From NCBI GenBank assembly GCA_029259175.1, contig JAPDJH010000001.1:62001-126000 (forward strand): DNA of 64,000 nt, in the 5' to 3' direction. The stretch is from Hadesarchaea archaeon. Its GTDB lineage: Archaea; Hadarchaeota; Hadarchaeia; Hadarchaeales; Hadarchaeaceae. The position numbers were made by a program, and so were the translations under genes. Shown here piece by piece: positions 8,144-22,701 of the stretch. Under the pieces are notes generated by a model, which saw only the letters and a list, made by a program, of their open reading frames with translations, searched no databases and had not been told where the DNA came from. Each line of letters starts with the position of its first letter. Position 1 is the first letter of the stretch.

Positions 8144-8341
8144 TCAAGCAAAAAGCCCAGCACCCAGCTTCAGCAGATTCTCCACGTGCTCAACCGTGTT
8201 TTCGATCTGGTTCTCGACCGAAGAGCCCAGACCCGCGGAAGCAAAATAGATGGTGTACACTATCCCCCCCACGATCACCAAAATGGCTGCCAGCAACACC
8301 AGGAACTCAACGGAGGCTTGCGAGATTTCTCGAGAACACAT
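8144..8341 (-). CDS. short class III pilin
   Basis: This is a 65-residue pilin. The N-terminus carries SQASVEFLVLLAAILVIVGG, a Q-x-S-x-E class III signal plus a hydrophobic helix, and little beyond: a short amphipathic tail with SVENQIENTVEHVENLL. The ATG at 8341 is preceded ~25 nt upstream by an A/T box (TTTTTTTAAAA on the minus strand), so the mRNA is probably leaderless; a TTG one codon earlier is less likely. Its small size is typical of structural or platform-associated archaeal pilins. Confidence 0.85.
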   Translation of the reverse strand: MCSREISQASVEFLVLLAAILVIVGGIVYTIYFASAGLGSSVENQIENTVEHVENLLKLGAGLFA

Positions 8342-8414
8342 CAAAAGAAGTTGGTTTTAAAAAAAGAAAAAGCTTATGCTAGTAGGGTCTTAGATGAAAG
8401 ATGAGCTAACCTCT

Positions 8415-8822
8415 TTAGACCCCACCAGCGATTGTGAAAATCTTTGTGGAGCCCTTGTAGGTAAATCGAATCTCAGAGTTTTTCGGCACTGCCTCTGTAC
8501 AAGTAACAGTTATCTGCGTTCCACTATCGATATTGCCAGTACTGGGAGAAACCGAGGAAGTTATGTCAGTGCCGTCTGGTTTGTACACTTTAATGGTCAC
8601 AGCGGTCGCATCAAGCGGAGACGGAGAAACAGTGTCCACCACAAACAGTACTTGGGTATTGTCAGTGTCTGATACTTTTGGATATCCGGTTGTCGGAGTG
8701 ATTAAGAAGGATGGGCCCGTGCTCGTCACATAATATACTGCAATGGCCACGATCACTAGAACCGCTGCCAGCATCAGCAAGTACTCAGTCGCACCCTGAC
8801 CGCGCTTACTCAACATTTTCAT
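8415..8822 (-). CDS. class III pilin, probable major subunit
   Basis: This 135-residue pilin has the N-terminus KRGQGATEYLLMLAAVLVIV, a near-ideal class III signal with the assembly helix. The mature domain is a Thr/Ser-rich beta sandwich ending in TYKGSTKIFTIAGG. It has the strongest ribosome site of the region (GGAGGTGGTGA) and two TATA-like boxes, as expected for a highly expressed major pilin. It lies upstream of the short pilin and the peptidase and downstream of the motor genes, on the same strand. Confidence 0.85.
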   Translation of the reverse strand: MKMLSKRGQGATEYLLMLAAVLVIVAIAVYYVTSTGPSFLITPTTGYPKVSDTDNTQVLFVVDTVSPSPLDATAVTIKVYKPDGTDITSSVSPSTGNIDSGTQITVTCTEAVPKNSEIRFTYKGSTKIFTIAGGV

Positions 8823-8867
8823 TTTCTCACCACCTCCACAGGCTTTTTAAAACCCCCTTTAAAAGCA
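8823..8867 (-). promoter_or_regulatory. promoter and strong ribosome site of the major pilin
   Basis: On the minus strand, A/T boxes lie at 8865-8857 (GCTTTTAAAG) and 8853-8843 (GTTTTAAAAAG), then GGAGGTG at 8837-8831 before the ATG at 8822. The upstream box leaves room for a leader containing the ribosome site, so it is the better promoter. Confidence 0.5.
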
Positions 8868-8949
8868 TGTCCCCTCACATATGAGAAATACTCGACATTT
8901 TTGTAGGTTTTTTATCCGCAGAAAGCATTAGTAATCGAGGGGCAACCGC

Positions 8950-9522
8950 ATGCAACTTCTGACATCTGTCCAACACGGATCTACCGTGAAAAAAGCCCTG
9001 GAAAAAGCGGGTGCGGAACTCAACCGCGCTTTGGCCGAGATCCCGGGCCATATTTCAAAACTCGACGCAGATGTCGACTCCGGTTTTGCTGGGGCAACCG
9101 TCCGCATCGCCATTGCCGTTGACGAGCGCGACTTCAGACCCAAGTGCATCCTGTGGGCAAACGAGGGTGGTGGAAGCGCCCGCGAGGCCCTGCACAAGGC
9201 CCAGTCCCGGATAAACATGAAACTATCGAAACTTCAAGGAGAAATCGCCGACTTTTATCTCAAATTCATCACCACCCCTCTCAAGCGCACTTATGCCACC
9301 CTCATCGTAGCGGTAAACCACGTGGTCCCCCAGAAGCTAAAAGGTCTCCCCGGGCGAGAGCGGCGGGAGCGCCTAATGTCAATCCTCCGCCTACTTGGAA
9401 ACGACCCGCACACAATAAACATCGCAGGGGTCGCAAAAGCTTTCGGCGTTTCGCGCGATACCATCTACCACGATTTAGAGTTGCTCGGCTTCAAACGCCG
9501 CCCGGAGCCATTCCGGCAATAA
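8950..9522 (+). CDS. putative DNA-binding protein with C-terminal HTH
   Basis: This is a 190-residue protein I cannot name. Residues 1-~120 form an alternating helix/strand domain rich in Ala and Lys with no motif I recognise. Residues ~150-185 (NIAGVAKAFGVSRDTIYHDL) look like a DeoR/HTH_11-type helix-turn-helix. It is transcribed against the surrounding pilus genes, and its 3' end overlaps that of the TadC-like gene by 32 nt. A regulator of the pilus locus is a reasonable guess. Confidence 0.6.
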   Translation: MQLLTSVQHGSTVKKALEKAGAELNRALAEIPGHISKLDADVDSGFAGATVRIAIAVDERDFRPKCILWANEGGGSAREALHKAQSRINMKLSKLQGEIADFYLKFITTPLKRTYATLIVAVNHVVPQKLKGLPGRERRERLMSILRLLGNDPHTINIAGVAKAFGVSRDTIYHDLELLGFKRRPEPFRQ

Positions 9523-10441
9523 TCATCTTAGCTAAATTGAACACCACGAGCGATGCAATCATGAAGCCTATCGAGTGCCCGATTCCCTTGGACATCTTTC
9601 CGTACCGAATCACTCCCACCGCGAGACCGCAGATAAAGGCTTGAATCGCCACATACAGCATCCCGATTGTCCCCATCTCAGGCGGGAGGCCTCGAGTCGC
9701 TGCTGCTCCAGCCACTTCTCCTCCTATCTGAATTCCTCCTACCCCAATAACCAGACCCACTATAAATGGGCATGCAAACAACGAAACTGCATACAAAAAC
9801 ATTACCTGCTGTGTGGTCAGAGACTTCCGCTCACGCTGAATCGCGTGTACCTCCTTGACGTCGTTGGCCACAGCCTCCAACACATTCGCCAGCGATGCTC
9901 CCCGCTCGATCCCCTCCACTATCAGATTGAACGCTCGCCAGTAGAGTGGCGAATATGACCGCCTCGCCATCGCCAGCAAAGCATTCTCGAGCGTCCTGCC
10001 GCGCTTGACCTCTGCAACCGCGCGCTCGAACTCCCTCGAGAGCTCCCCATAGTTCGACTTCGCTATGTCCTCGAGTGCTGCGTCCACCGACACTCCCGCT
10101 CGCAACGTCCCGGCCATTTGGCGCAAAGCATCTGGAAGAACACGCTCGAGCTCCTCTGCCCTTTTCCCGGCTAAGTATTTCGGAACCCACACAATCAGGG
10201 CAGGGAAAAACACAGCCGCTACGAGCGGAACGAGCACTGGTACGGGGAGTGGATAGTGGATGAAAAGCCCCAGAACCGACAAAACGGCACACAGCACTAT
10301 GGTCACCAAAATGGCAGTACTCACATATTCCTCCGCCGCGAGTGCGATCTTGGTAGACTCTAACCTCCGATCCAGATCTCGTAAAAACTTCTCCGGGAAA
10401 ACCCGCTTCACACCCGCTGAAAGTTTGGCCATCAGTCCCAT
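9491..10441 (-). CDS. pilus membrane platform protein, TadC-like (T2SSF domain)
   Basis: This 316-residue protein has two N-terminal hydrophobic segments (about 38-85), a cytoplasmic helical bundle of the type II secretion F family (LPDALRQMAGTLRAGVSVDAAL, about 115-230), and three or four membrane segments near the C-terminus. Proteins of this kind anchor the secretion ATPase and turn its cycle into pilus extension. It is paired with a second F-type protein 3 nt upstream, the TadB/TadC arrangement. The ATG at 10441 follows directly on that gene. Confidence 0.88.
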   Translation of the reverse strand: MGLMAKLSAGVKRVFPEKFLRDLDRRLESTKIALAAEEYVSTAILVTIVLCAVLSVLGLFIHYPLPVPVLVPLVAAVFFPALIVWVPKYLAGKRAEELERVLPDALRQMAGTLRAGVSVDAALEDIAKSNYGELSREFERAVAEVKRGRTLENALLAMARRSYSPLYWRAFNLIVEGIERGASLANVLEAVANDVKEVHAIQRERKSLTTQQVMFLYAVSLFACPFIVGLVIGVGGIQIGGEVAGAAATRGLPPEMGTIGMLYVAIQAFICGLAVGVIRYGKMSKGIGHSIGFMIASLVVFNLAKMIIAGMAPGGV

Positions 10442-10444
10442 TGC

Positions 10445-11539
10445 TCACAACCTCGGCTCAAACCGCTTTATCATGAACACGAAATAAAACAACATAAATG
10501 GGAGCAGGACGAGGTAGAGCACGCCAGCCGTCTGCGGCGGCATCCCTCCTCCACCTCTGCTGCTCATGATCATCAGCACGACCATCAACATGGATGGGAC
10601 TACAGCGGAAGCGAACATGTAAATCATAGTCATCAAGTTGAGCGACTGAACATAGTCGCGTAACTTCATTCGCATCTCGTATGCTGTCTCATCCGCCAGC
10701 ACGTTGAGTGTGCGTGAGAGATCACCTCCGGTTCTCAAAGTTCTCAATATTTGCCTGATCGCCCTGCGCAGCGGTTCCGAGTTCACGCGCTGATCAAGCG
10801 CCTCCAGCGCTTCTTCCATGCTCATCCCAGCATTAACATCATGGATGGTGCGTCCGAACTCTTCCGACAAAGCCCCGTAGTCAGCGGTGCTGACAGAAAC
10901 CATCGTCTCTGGTAACCCAATTCCCGAGGTCAGCTGAGTTGCCATGTGTCTGAGCGCATATGGTAACATCCGATTTACCTCGACCGATCTGGCAAATGCG
11001 CGTCTCCGCGGATAAGACTTTCCGATGGCAAAAGTGAAGAGGAAGCCCATAAAGCCGGCCAATATAGCAAACACAACTGGGAGTCTAAGCAAAAAACCGA
11101 ACACGATTCCCGTAATACCAGCTATCATGCCAGCACCAATAACGAACGCCACATAACGCTCCGGAGCGATATTCATATTCGCACGGTAGAGATCAGCAGA
11201 CAATCCCTTGAACGACGACACCAGCTTATCGGCGGGTTTTCTGAGAATACCGTAAAAGAGATCGGAGAGCCGTTCAGAGAGCGGGCGCTTGAGTTCCTCC
11301 CGCTCCTCCCAGCGCTCTTCCTCGCGTGCACGCATTTCCTCACGGATCTCTTCCTCACGCATCAGCTCCAGTCGCTTGATCTCCAGCAATCGGCGCGTCA
11401 GCTCATCCTTGGGCTTGATCTCCTCCGCTTGCTTCACAGGGATTACTCGCCCTGTCCTTTCCCCGGTGCGGATCACGAAATCTCCAATAGCTGTGAAGAA
11501 CCGGGAGAGAGATAGCTTCTTGCGTTTTCGGCGCGGCAC
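10445..11539 (-). CDS. pilus membrane platform protein, TadB-like (T2SSF domain)
   Basis: This 364-residue protein begins with a highly charged ~100-residue cytoplasmic region (runs of Glu/Arg such as EEEIREEMRAREEERWEE, probably helical). Two membrane segments (about 130-175) follow, then a T2SSF bundle with the family pattern LPYALRHMATQLTSGIGLPE, and C-terminal membrane segments. It partners the TadC-like protein and the ATPase encoded 11 nt upstream. The three together make the motor and platform of a type IV-like pilus. Confidence 0.88.
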   Translation of the reverse strand: MPRRKRKKLSLSRFFTAIGDFVIRTGERTGRVIPVKQAEEIKPKDELTRRLLEIKRLELMREEEIREEMRAREEERWEEREELKRPLSERLSDLFYGILRKPADKLVSSFKGLSADLYRANMNIAPERYVAFVIGAGMIAGITGIVFGFLLRLPVVFAILAGFMGFLFTFAIGKSYPRRRAFARSVEVNRMLPYALRHMATQLTSGIGLPETMVSVSTADYGALSEEFGRTIHDVNAGMSMEEALEALDQRVNSEPLRRAIRQILRTLRTGGDLSRTLNVLADETAYEMRMKLRDYVQSLNLMTMIYMFASAVVPSMLMVVLMIMSSRGGGGMPPQTAGVLYLVLLPFMLFYFVFMIKRFEPRL

Positions 11540-11550
11540 AGAGGCACACC

Positions 11551-13227
11551 TTATCGCTCACTCTTTACTCGCTTCAGGATCGCATCAGGATCTTGATAGT
11601 ACTCTTGGATCACCTTGCCAACCTCGAAGATGTTCCGGATGTTACGTTTTTTCATCCACTCCAACACGGCTGCGCGCTTCTCGATTTCGATTTCGATTTC
11701 CTTGCCGCTCATCCCGCTGAACTCCGCGATAGTCCGCTTGACCTTGCTCGGCACCCCCGTGGGCTCCAGCTTGTCGGCTCGCGGGTTCCACTTGAATATC
11801 CGGCTCAGCTGTGGCTGTCCCCCCTCGATCCCCGTTATCTCCGCCACCTCGGTAACCCGCCTTATCTGGCCCCGCTGACGGTGGTAAATCCTGTTTTGCA
11901 TGATTATCATATCGAGAGCAGGGAGCATTATCGGCGGTACGGACATGGGCGGCTCTATCAGGCGCGTCACCGTCTCCGCGGCCGAGTTGGCGTGCAGAGT
12001 TCCCATGCATCCATCGTGGCCTGTGTTCATTGCCGTGAACATGGTTCTGGCCTCCGGCCCTCTGACTTCACCCACAATCATTCGATCGGGACGCATTCGA
12101 AGCGCGTTCTTAACCAAATCATCCATCGTGATCTCCCCGCGCCCTTCCACGTTGGGCGGTCTTGTCTCCAGCCTCACCCAGTGCTTGTGGGGGAGCTGGA
12201 GTTCGGCCGTGTCCTCGATGGAAATAATCCGCTCACGCCCGGGAACGAATGTCGTCGCCGCATTCAGAGTGGTTGTTTTCCCGCTCCCCGTGCCGCCCGA
12301 AATCAGTATGTTTGCTGGCTTCACCCCCATACCGTCCACGGCCAGCCACAGAAAGGCTGCGAAATCGACCGACATGGTTCCAAAGTTGATAATATCGATA
12401 ATCGTCAACGGATCCCTCCTGAACTTTCGGACAGAGATCGTCGGCCCATCGAGAGAAACAGGGGGGATTGTGGCATTGACACGACTTCCGTCCGGCAGCC
12501 TCGCGTCCAACAAGGGAGTCTGCTGATCAATACGTCTACCTACCAGCCGAGCCATCTTATCGATAAGATACTTTATCGAGTCCTCGTCATGGAACACTAT
12601 GTTCGTATAACACATGCCATGCTTGCGGTGGTACACGTACACCGGTCTGCCCACACCGGTCACCATTATGTCCTCTAACTGGTCATCAGCGAGCAGAGGA
12701 TCCAGCAATCCAAAACCGATCATCTCGTGAACGATCAATTCACCCAGCTCCTTCAGGCGGCCAGGAGGGATCCGCAACCCTCTGCTCTCCCGTTCAAGAA
12801 TACGCAGAACTTCTTGCGTGAACACCCGGTTCAGCTCCTCCGGACTGAGCTGGGAAGGATCAACCCTTATCTCTTCCACCGCCCGATCCTTTACTTTCGC
12901 AAGCAACTCTCGTTCACGCTGGGAGAGTTCCGGGATCTTGAGCTTGTAGAACGGGATAGGCTCGTCCGTCGCCCAAATCTCCACCTTCCCGTATCGATCC
13001 AGCATCTTGTGACCGGCTGGTGCCTTTTCTATGGCCGCTATAGAAACGGTTGGTCTCGCCGGCTTCTCAACCACTTCTTCTTTTTCTACCGGGATAGCTT
13101 CTGGCGCTGGTGCAGGGACCTCTCCTAGGATTTCCGATAGAAGGCCTCCTTCGCCTGAGCCGAAGGGGCCCAATCCGGATTTCTTACCTGCTTTTCCTTT
13201 GCTTGATTTCTTGGTCTTTTTGGGCAT
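11551..13227 (-). CDS. type II/IV secretion ATPase of the pilus (TadA/PilB-like)
   Basis: This is a 558-residue hexameric motor ATPase. The ATG at 13227 has GGCGGTGT upstream. A longer open frame exists but runs antisense through tRNA-Lys and is not coding. The first ~90 residues are basic, then Pro/Glu-rich. The conserved core holds Walker A (GGTGSGKTTT, ~310), an Asp box (SIEDTAELQL), Walker B (RMIVGEVRGPEA) and a His box (GTLHANSAAET), all intact. It is first in a minus-strand operon with the two F-type proteins. It powers assembly of the class III pilins at 8.1-8.8 kb and probably those at 0.8-5.6 kb. Confidence 0.93.
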   Translation of the reverse strand: MPKKTKKSSKGKAGKKSGLGPFGSGEGGLLSEILGEVPAPAPEAIPVEKEEVVEKPARPTVSIAAIEKAPAGHKMLDRYGKVEIWATDEPIPFYKLKIPELSQRERELLAKVKDRAVEEIRVDPSQLSPEELNRVFTQEVLRILERESRGLRIPPGRLKELGELIVHEMIGFGLLDPLLADDQLEDIMVTGVGRPVYVYHRKHGMCYTNIVFHDEDSIKYLIDKMARLVGRRIDQQTPLLDARLPDGSRVNATIPPVSLDGPTISVRKFRRDPLTIIDIINFGTMSVDFAAFLWLAVDGMGVKPANILISGGTGSGKTTTLNAATTFVPGRERIISIEDTAELQLPHKHWVRLETRPPNVEGRGEITMDDLVKNALRMRPDRMIVGEVRGPEARTMFTAMNTGHDGCMGTLHANSAAETVTRLIEPPMSVPPIMLPALDMIIMQNRIYHRQRGQIRRVTEVAEITGIEGGQPQLSRIFKWNPRADKLEPTGVPSKVKRTIAEFSGMSGKEIEIEIEKRAAVLEWMKKRNIRNIFEVGKVIQEYYQDPDAILKRVKSER

Positions 13228-13382
13228 TCGACACCGCCATATCTTTTTTTCATTCGGTAAAAAAGTGTTTTTTACAGAAAATAAACTAAGAAGAAAGCTT
13301 TTTAAAACCCTGCTGTTGAAAAGCATATATCGATATAAATCGTGAAAAAGCAAGGATAGGATGATGCCCTTGTACGATTTCT

Positions 13383-13457
13383 GGGCCCGTAGCGCAGTCT
13401 GGCTAGCGCACCGGCCTTTTAAGCCGGGAGTCGTGGGTTCGAATCCCACCGGGCCCG
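13383..13457 (+). tRNA. tRNA-Lys (TTT)
   Basis: A full cloverleaf is visible: acceptor GGGCCCG/CGGGCCC, D arm GCGC/GCGC, anticodon stem CCGGC/GCCGG with loop CTTTTAA (anticodon TTT), 5-nt variable loop, T arm GTGGG/CCCAC with TTCGAAT, discriminator G at 13457. CCA is not encoded and there is no intron. Confidence 0.97.
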
Positions 13458-13477
13458 CTCACTAGAGGTGACAAGAG

Positions 13478-13717
13478 ATGAAGGAGATAGACATTCTAAA
13501 ACACGAACTCGTCCCGAAACACGAAATCTTAAAGCCAGAAGAAGTGAAAAAATTAATGGAAGAGTATAAAATACAGCCCCACCAATTACCATGGATTCGA
13601 TCAGGAGATCCCGTTGTCAAGAGAATAGGAGCGAAAGTGGGTGATGTAATCAAAATCACCCGAGAAAGCCCAACAGCCGGCAAAACGATTGCATACCGAT
13701 ACGTGGTGGAGGGATAA
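13478..13717 (+). CDS. rpoH: RNA polymerase subunit H
   Basis: This is 79-residue subunit H, the archaeal counterpart of the C-terminal part of eukaryotic RPB5. The family hallmark [22 protein letters not shown] is visible in its first half, and [20 protein letters not shown] in its second. GAGGTGAC sits 11 nt before the ATG. It opens the RNA polymerase operon, one base before rpoB, in the order conserved across archaea. Confidence 0.97.
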   Translation: MKEIDILKHELVPKHEILKPEEVKKLMEEYKIQPHQLPWIRSGDPVVKRIGAKVGDVIKITRESPTAGKTIAYRYVVEG

Positions 13718-13718
13718 A

Positions 13719-16700
13719 ATGAAAGACACGTGGCCATGTGTTGAAGCCTTTTTTAAGGAAAAGGGACTTGTTCGTCAACACTTAGACTCTTACAACGATT
13801 TTATCGAGCGCGGGCTTCAGCAGGTGATCGATGAGATCGGCGGGATAGATCTCGATGTCGAGGGTGTCCGCGTAGAGTTCGGGCGTGTGCGTCTGGGAGA
13901 ACCCGTATCCCACGAAGCTGACGGATCAACTCCTGATTTGTGGCCGAATGAGGCCCGATTAAGAAACCTCAGCTACACCGCACCCCTCTATCTTGAAATG
14001 TCGCTGGTTATCCACGGCGAAAAACTTCCACCCGAAGAAGTCTACATCGGAGAGCTCCCAATTATGCTCAAGTCCAAAATATGCAGGTTGTACGGGTGCT
14101 CGGAAGAAGAACTGATCCAACACGGGGAGGATCCACTAGATCCCGGTGGATACTTCATTATCAACGGATCAGAGCGAGTGATAGTGGCTCAAGAAGATCT
14201 AGCGTCCAACACGGTTCTAGTGGAACTCGATGAACGAGTTGGGACAGAAGTAGCAAAAGTCTTCTCAAGCCACCGCGGATTCCGTGCGTTCGTCGTCGTT
14301 GAGAGGAAGAGAGAGGGATTGCTGCGGATCTCCTTCCCGGCCATACCCGGTCAGGTGCCATTCGTCATAATCATGCGAGCTCTGGGGCTGGAAAGCGACA
14401 AAGAAATCGTTGAAGCCGTTTCGGAAAGGGAAGAGATATTCAAAGAACTCATGGAAAACCTACAGGAGGCTGCAGAAATCAAGACACGGGAAGATGCACT
14501 CGACTTCATCGGAAAGCGTGTAGCTATCGGCCAGCCAAAGGACTACCGGCTCCAGCGCGCGCAAGAAGTTCTAGACAAATACCTGCTCCCACACATCGGA
14601 ACAACACCCGATGCTAGGCTCAACAAAGCTTATTATCTTGGACGGATGGCTGAGCAAGTAATAGAACTCGCGCGTGGCGAGCGTGCTCCTGATGATAAGG
14701 ATCACTACGCTAACAAACGGTTGAAATTGGCTGGGGATTTGCTGGAAAACATTTTCCGGCTTGCTTTCTTGAATTTGGTAAAAGATATCAAATACCAGCT
14801 GGAGCGGGCAGTGACGCGTGGAAGAGAACTTCAGCTCAAAAACGCTACTCGAGCGGATGTTTTGACTGAGCGGATTCGCCACGCGCTCGCCACTGGGAAC
14901 TGGCCCGGAGGACGAACGGGAATAAGCCAACTGCTCGACCGCACGAACTACATTGCCACTGTATCCCACTTGCGCCGTGTCGTGTCGCCTCTAAGCCGGA
15001 GCCAGCCACACTTCGAGGCTCGTGATCTCCACTCAACTCACTGGGGCAAAATCTGTCCAGCTGAAACACCGGAGGGGCCCAACTGTGGTTTGGTGAAGAA
15101 CCTAGCGCTCACTGCAGAGATCTCTATCGGCACATCAGAGGAAAAAGTGGAAAAAGTGCTCCACAGACTCGGAGTGAAGAAAATCACAAAAAGTAGCGAA
15201 CGAAAAGGGAAAACTGCTGTTTATATCAACGGTAGACTTGTCGGCATCACCGACAACGGTGTCGAGTTGGCACGTAAGATACGCGAATATCGGCGAAAGG
15301 GAGAACTCGATGAACAAGTAAATGTGACGTACAAAGTTGACACGGACGAGGTCAAAATAAACACAGATGCTGGCAGAATCCGCCGGCCGGTGATCGTGGT
15401 TGAAAACGGAAAACCAGCACTCACGGACGAAATAATAGAGCAGGTCGAGCGCGGCGAACTCACCTGGAACGACTTGATAAAAAGAGGCATTGTGGAATAT
15501 CTAGACGCAGATGAAGAAGAAAACGCATACATAGCTGTGTACCCGGAAGAAGTCACGCCCGCACACACGCACTTAGAACTCCACCCACTAACAATCCTCG
15601 GTGTCTCAGCAGCGCTTGTTCCCTATGCAGAACACAATCAGTCCCCCCGCAACACCTATGGAGCCAACATGGCAAAGCAGGCACTTGGTCTCGGATTCAC
15701 AAACCTGCATACAAGAGTTGACACTCGCGGCCACTTCTATCATTATCCACAGGTGCCTCTCGTGAAAACGAAAATCATGGATGTACTGGGATTCGACAAG
15801 CGCCCCGCAGGACAGAACTTGGTGGTCGCCATCGCCACATACGGGGGATACAACATGGAAGATGCCATCATCATCAATCGAGCCACCATTGACCGTGGCA
15901 CTGGCCGCACCACATTTTATCGGACATACGAAGCCGAAGAAATCCGATATCCGGGAGGCCAGTTCGATAAATTCGAGATTCCGAGTGAGGAAATTCGCGG
16001 ATATGCGGACGCCTCCTTTTACAGAAACTTGGGAGAGGACGGCGTAATCGAAGTAGAGCGAGAGGTCAAGGGAGAAGACGTGCTTATCGGAAAAACGAGT
16101 CCCCCACGGTTCTTAGAAGAAATCGGTGAGCTAGCAGCCGCTGGTGAAAAAAGACGGGAGAGTTCGGTGCGTGTAAGACCCAACGAACAAGGCATTTCTG
16201 ACATGGTTCTAAAAACGACCACACCAGACGGGACCAATTTTGTAAAAGTTCGCGTTCGGGATTTGCGAATCCCTGAGCTGGGAGATAAATTTGCTTCCAG
16301 ACATGGACAGAAAGGAGTAATAGGACTAATCCTAGATGCAGCAGACATGCCGTTTACCGAAGATGGACTCATCCCCGACATCATAATCAATCCGCACGCC
16401 ATTCCCTCAAGAATGTCTGTAGGGATGTTGTTAGAAATGATTGCCGGCAAGGTCGGAGCTATGCTCGGGAAACGGATGGACGGAACTACCTTTAGCAATG
16501 TGCCCGAAAGAGAGCTCCGCAGGATGTTGAAGGAACTCGGGTTCAAACACACTGGCAAGGAAGTCATGTACAACGGAATTACCGGGGAGCTGATCCCCGT
16601 GGACATATTCATCGGCGTTTGTTACTATCAGAAGCTTCACCACATGGTCCAAGACAAGATCCATGCACGCGCGCACGGTCCCATCCAAGTGCTCACGCAC

Positions 16701-17018
16701 CAGCCCACAGAGGGGCGAGCACGAGAAGGCGGTCTGCGATTCGGCGAGATGGAGCGGGACTGTTTGATCGGCCATGGCGCCGCCATGTTGTTAAAGGAAA
16801 GACTGCTAGACGCCTCTGATCTGTATCGAGCGCTTGTCTGTGGAAAGTGCGGCAACCTTGCATATTATGACGTGAAAAAAGACACTCCCGTGTGCAGACT
16901 GTGTGGTGAGGAGTCGGACATCCACGAGGTGGAAATGTCTTATGCATTCAAATTGTTATTGGACGAGCTGAAATCGATGGGGCTCATGCCACGAATAAAA
17001 ACTAGAGAGAGGGTGTAG
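13719..17018 (+). CDS. rpoB: RNA polymerase subunit B (unsplit)
   Basis: This is the 1099-residue second-largest catalytic subunit. The ATG at 13719 directly follows rpoH, and the N-terminus [20 protein letters not shown] is typical. The protein is continuous; many methanogens split it into B'' and B', so the lineage is not one of those. Landmarks: [18 protein letters not shown] in the central domain, the [12 protein letters not shown] catalytic-region motif near residue 860, and a C-terminal zinc site CGKCG..CRLCG at ~1041-1066. Confidence 0.98.
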   Translation: MKDTWPCVEAFFKEKGLVRQHLDSYNDFIERGLQQVIDEIGGIDLDVEGVRVEFGRVRLGEPVSHEADGSTPDLWPNEARLRNLSYTAPLYLEMSLVIHGEKLPPEEVYIGELPIMLKSKICRLYGCSEEELIQHGEDPLDPGGYFIINGSERVIVAQEDLASNTVLVELDERVGTEVAKVFSSHRGFRAFVVVERKREGLLRISFPAIPGQVPFVIIMRALGLESDKEIVEAVSEREEIFKELMENLQEAAEIKTREDALDFIGKRVAIGQPKDYRLQRAQEVLDKYLLPHIGTTPDARLNKAYYLGRMAEQVIELARGERAPDDKDHYANKRLKLAGDLLENIFRLAFLNLVKDIKYQLERAVTRGRELQLKNATRADVLTERIRHALATGNWPGGRTGISQLLDRTNYIATVSHLRRVVSPLSRSQPHFEARDLHSTHWGKICPAETPEGPNCGLVKNLALTAEISIGTSEEKVEKVLHRLGVKKITKSSERKGKTAVYINGRLVGITDNGVELARKIREYRRKGELDEQVNVTYKVDTDEVKINTDAGRIRRPVIVVENGKPALTDEIIEQVERGELTWNDLIKRGIVEYLDADEEENAYIAVYPEEVTPAHTHLELHPLTILGVSAALVPYAEHNQSPRNTYGANMAKQALGLGFTNLHTRVDTRGHFYHYPQVPLVKTKIMDVLGFDKRPAGQNLVVAIATYGGYNMEDAIIINRATIDRGTGRTTFYRTYEAEEIRYPGGQFDKFEIPSEEIRGYADASFYRNLGEDGVIEVEREVKGEDVLIGKTSPPRFLEEIGELAAAGEKRRESSVRVRPNEQGISDMVLKTTTPDGTNFVKVRVRDLRIPELGDKFASRHGQKGVIGLILDAADMPFTEDGLIPDIIINPHAIPSRMSVGMLLEMIAGKVGAMLGKRMDGTTFSNVPERELRRMLKELGFKHTGKEVMYNGITGELIPVDIFIGVCYYQKLHHMVQDKIHARAHGPIQVLTHQPTEGRAREGGLRFGEMERDCLIGHGAAMLLKERLLDASDLYRALVCGKCGNLAYYDVKKDTPVCRLCGEESDIHEVEMSYAFKLLLDELKSMGLMPRIKTRERV

Positions 17019-17020
17019 AG

Positions 17021-21119
<4,099 letters not shown>

Positions 21120-21123
<4 letters not shown>

Positions 21124-21548
21124 TTCGGCTCACTGCGGAAGAAATCAGACACATCGGATTGTTTGAGAGCTTGACGGGGGTTGAAGTCAAAGACTGTGTG
21201 ATAGATGAAGAAAAGGATTTCATAACTTTTCTGGTCAAAGAAAACCAAGTGGCCAAAGCAGTTGGAAGAAACGGAAGCAAGATCCGGCGAATACAACGCG
21301 TGCTCGGGAAAAACATAGAGGTAGTCGAGTTCTCTGAGAATCCCGAAAAGTTCGTTAGGAATATTCTGGCCCCGGCCAAACTAGACAGAGTCGAGATAAT
21401 CGAAAGGGAAAATGGTGAAAGAATCGCAGTCGTTTACGTGGACTTTCAAAATCGTAAGCTTGTTATAGGAAAGAGAGGACGCAAGATCAATAACGCGAAA
21501 AAACTGGCTCTGCGGCATTTCAACATCGCAAACATCGTGCTCAAATGA
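21120..21548 (+). CDS. nusA: NusA-like transcription factor
   Basis: This 142-residue protein consists of two KH RNA-binding domains, the archaeal short form of NusA without the bacterial N-terminal and S1 domains. GXXG loops are visible as AVGRNGSKIRRIQ (~45) and VIGKRGRKINNAKK (~115). It overlaps rpl30e by ATGA. It is thought to act in transcription elongation or termination, coupled here to RNA polymerase genes. Confidence 0.95.
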
Positions 21549-21596
21549 TGAGGTTTTTAACTGCAGAACCATCTATAATTAGTTTAGGTAGGTCAA

Positions 21597-22031
21597 ATGA
21601 AATCCCCAACCGGTGAATTTGCGGCGAGAAAACTGGCGGTGACTAGGCAACGGTTTAGATGGAAGAGCGAGCGATATAAACGGCGCATGCTTCGACTAAA
21701 GGAAAAACACGATCCACTGGAGGGAGCGCCACAAGCACGTGGGATAGTGCTGGAAAAAGTGGGGATCGAAGCGCGCCAGCCCAACTCGGCAATAAGGAAA
21801 TGTGTGAGAGTCCAGCTGATCAAAAACGGAAAACAGGTGACAGCCTTTGCCCCTGGAGATGGGGCTATCAACTTCATCGAGGAACACGACGAGGTAATAA
21901 TCGAGGGAATTGGAGGAAGAAAAGGAAAATCGTATGGGGACCTGCCGGGTGTTCGCTACCGGGTGGTAAAAGTCAATGGGGTGTCTCTGAAAGAGCTGAT
22001 CAAAGGAAAGAAAGAAAAGCCCACAAGGTGA
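21597..22031 (+). CDS. rps12: ribosomal protein uS12
   Basis: This is the 144-residue small-subunit protein of the decoding centre. [20 protein letters not shown] and [18 protein letters not shown] are the family signatures; the lysine and proline near the decoding site are in place. A TTTTTAAC box 40-odd nt upstream may give an extra promoter. Its stop overlaps the rps7 GTG (GTGA). Confidence 0.97.
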   Translation: MKSPTGEFAARKLAVTRQRFRWKSERYKRRMLRLKEKHDPLEGAPQARGIVLEKVGIEARQPNSAIRKCVRVQLIKNGKQVTAFAPGDGAINFIEEHDEVIIEGIGGRKGKSYGDLPGVRYRVVKVNGVSLKELIKGKKEKPTR

Positions 22032-22639
22032 AGACCGTGTTCAAGTACTTTGGTGAGTGGGATGCGGAAGGCGTGGAGATAAAGGACCCGGGGCTGCGCC
22101 GATATATCGTGCTGGAGCCCAAGCTCGTGTTGCACACATGTGGGCGGCATGCCAACAAACAATTCGCCAAAGCACAGGTCAACATCGTGGAGCGGCTCAT
22201 CAACAAGCTCATGAAGTCAGGTCCCGGAGTCAAAAAACTCCGAGGGAAGTTCATACGCGGGGGGAAGGCCTGCGGAAAAAAACAAAAGACGTACAACATA
22301 GTCAAACGGGCGTTCAAGATCATCGCAGAACGAACAGGAAAGAACCCCGTGCAGGTATTGGTGGATGCGATTCAAAACTCTGCCCCGCGCGAAGAAACCA
22401 CAAGGATCACTTATGGAGGGATTACTTACTACGTGGCGGTGGACGCGGCGCCCCAGCGCAGGGTTGATACGGCGCTGAAAAACATCGCGGCGGGGGCTTA
22501 TGCTGCTTCCTTCAAAAACAAAACCCCCATCGAAGAATGTTTGGCAGAGGAAATAATCCTCGCGGCAAACAACGATGTGAAAAGCTTCGCCGTGTCACAA
22601 AAAGAAGAAATCGAGCGAATAGCGAAAGGAGCTAGGTAA
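22028..22639 (+). CDS. rps7: ribosomal protein uS7
   Basis: This 203-residue protein starts at the GTG at 22028 overlapping the rps12 stop, giving [18 protein letters not shown]. An in-frame extension upstream lies inside rps12 and is not used. The core has [18 protein letters not shown], the [13 protein letters not shown] helix and PREETTRI, as in archaeal and eukaryotic S7 (S5e). It nucleates assembly of the small-subunit head. Confidence 0.97.
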   Translation: MKTVFKYFGEWDAEGVEIKDPGLRRYIVLEPKLVLHTCGRHANKQFAKAQVNIVERLINKLMKSGPGVKKLRGKFIRGGKACGKKQKTYNIVKRAFKIIAERTGKNPVQVLVDAIQNSAPREETTRITYGGITYYVAVDAAPQRRVDTALKNIAAGAYAASFKNKTPIEECLAEEIILAANNDVKSFAVSQKEEIERIAKGAR

Positions 22640-22642
22640 AAC

Positions 22643-22650
22643 TATTTATA
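22643..22650 (+). promoter_or_regulatory. TATA box before tuf
   Basis: TATTTATA lies ~55 nt ahead of the EF-1A start. A long ribosome site (GGAGGGAGGTGAAG, 22687-22700) directly precedes the ATG at 22702. This suggests a separate strong promoter for elongation factor synthesis. Confidence 0.55.
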
Positions 22651-22701
22651 GGCGTGGATAGAAAAAATGGCGAAATAATTGAAAAAGGAGGGAGGTGAAG
22701 T

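Noticed and set aside
11593-12678. 361-codon plus-strand frame
   Set aside because: Antisense to the conserved ATPase core.
13228-13449. 74-residue N-terminal extension of the secretion ATPase frame
   Set aside because: It runs antisense through tRNA-Lys (its start MGFEPTTPGLKG is the well-known translated tRNA artefact); the ATG at 13227 is the sensible start.
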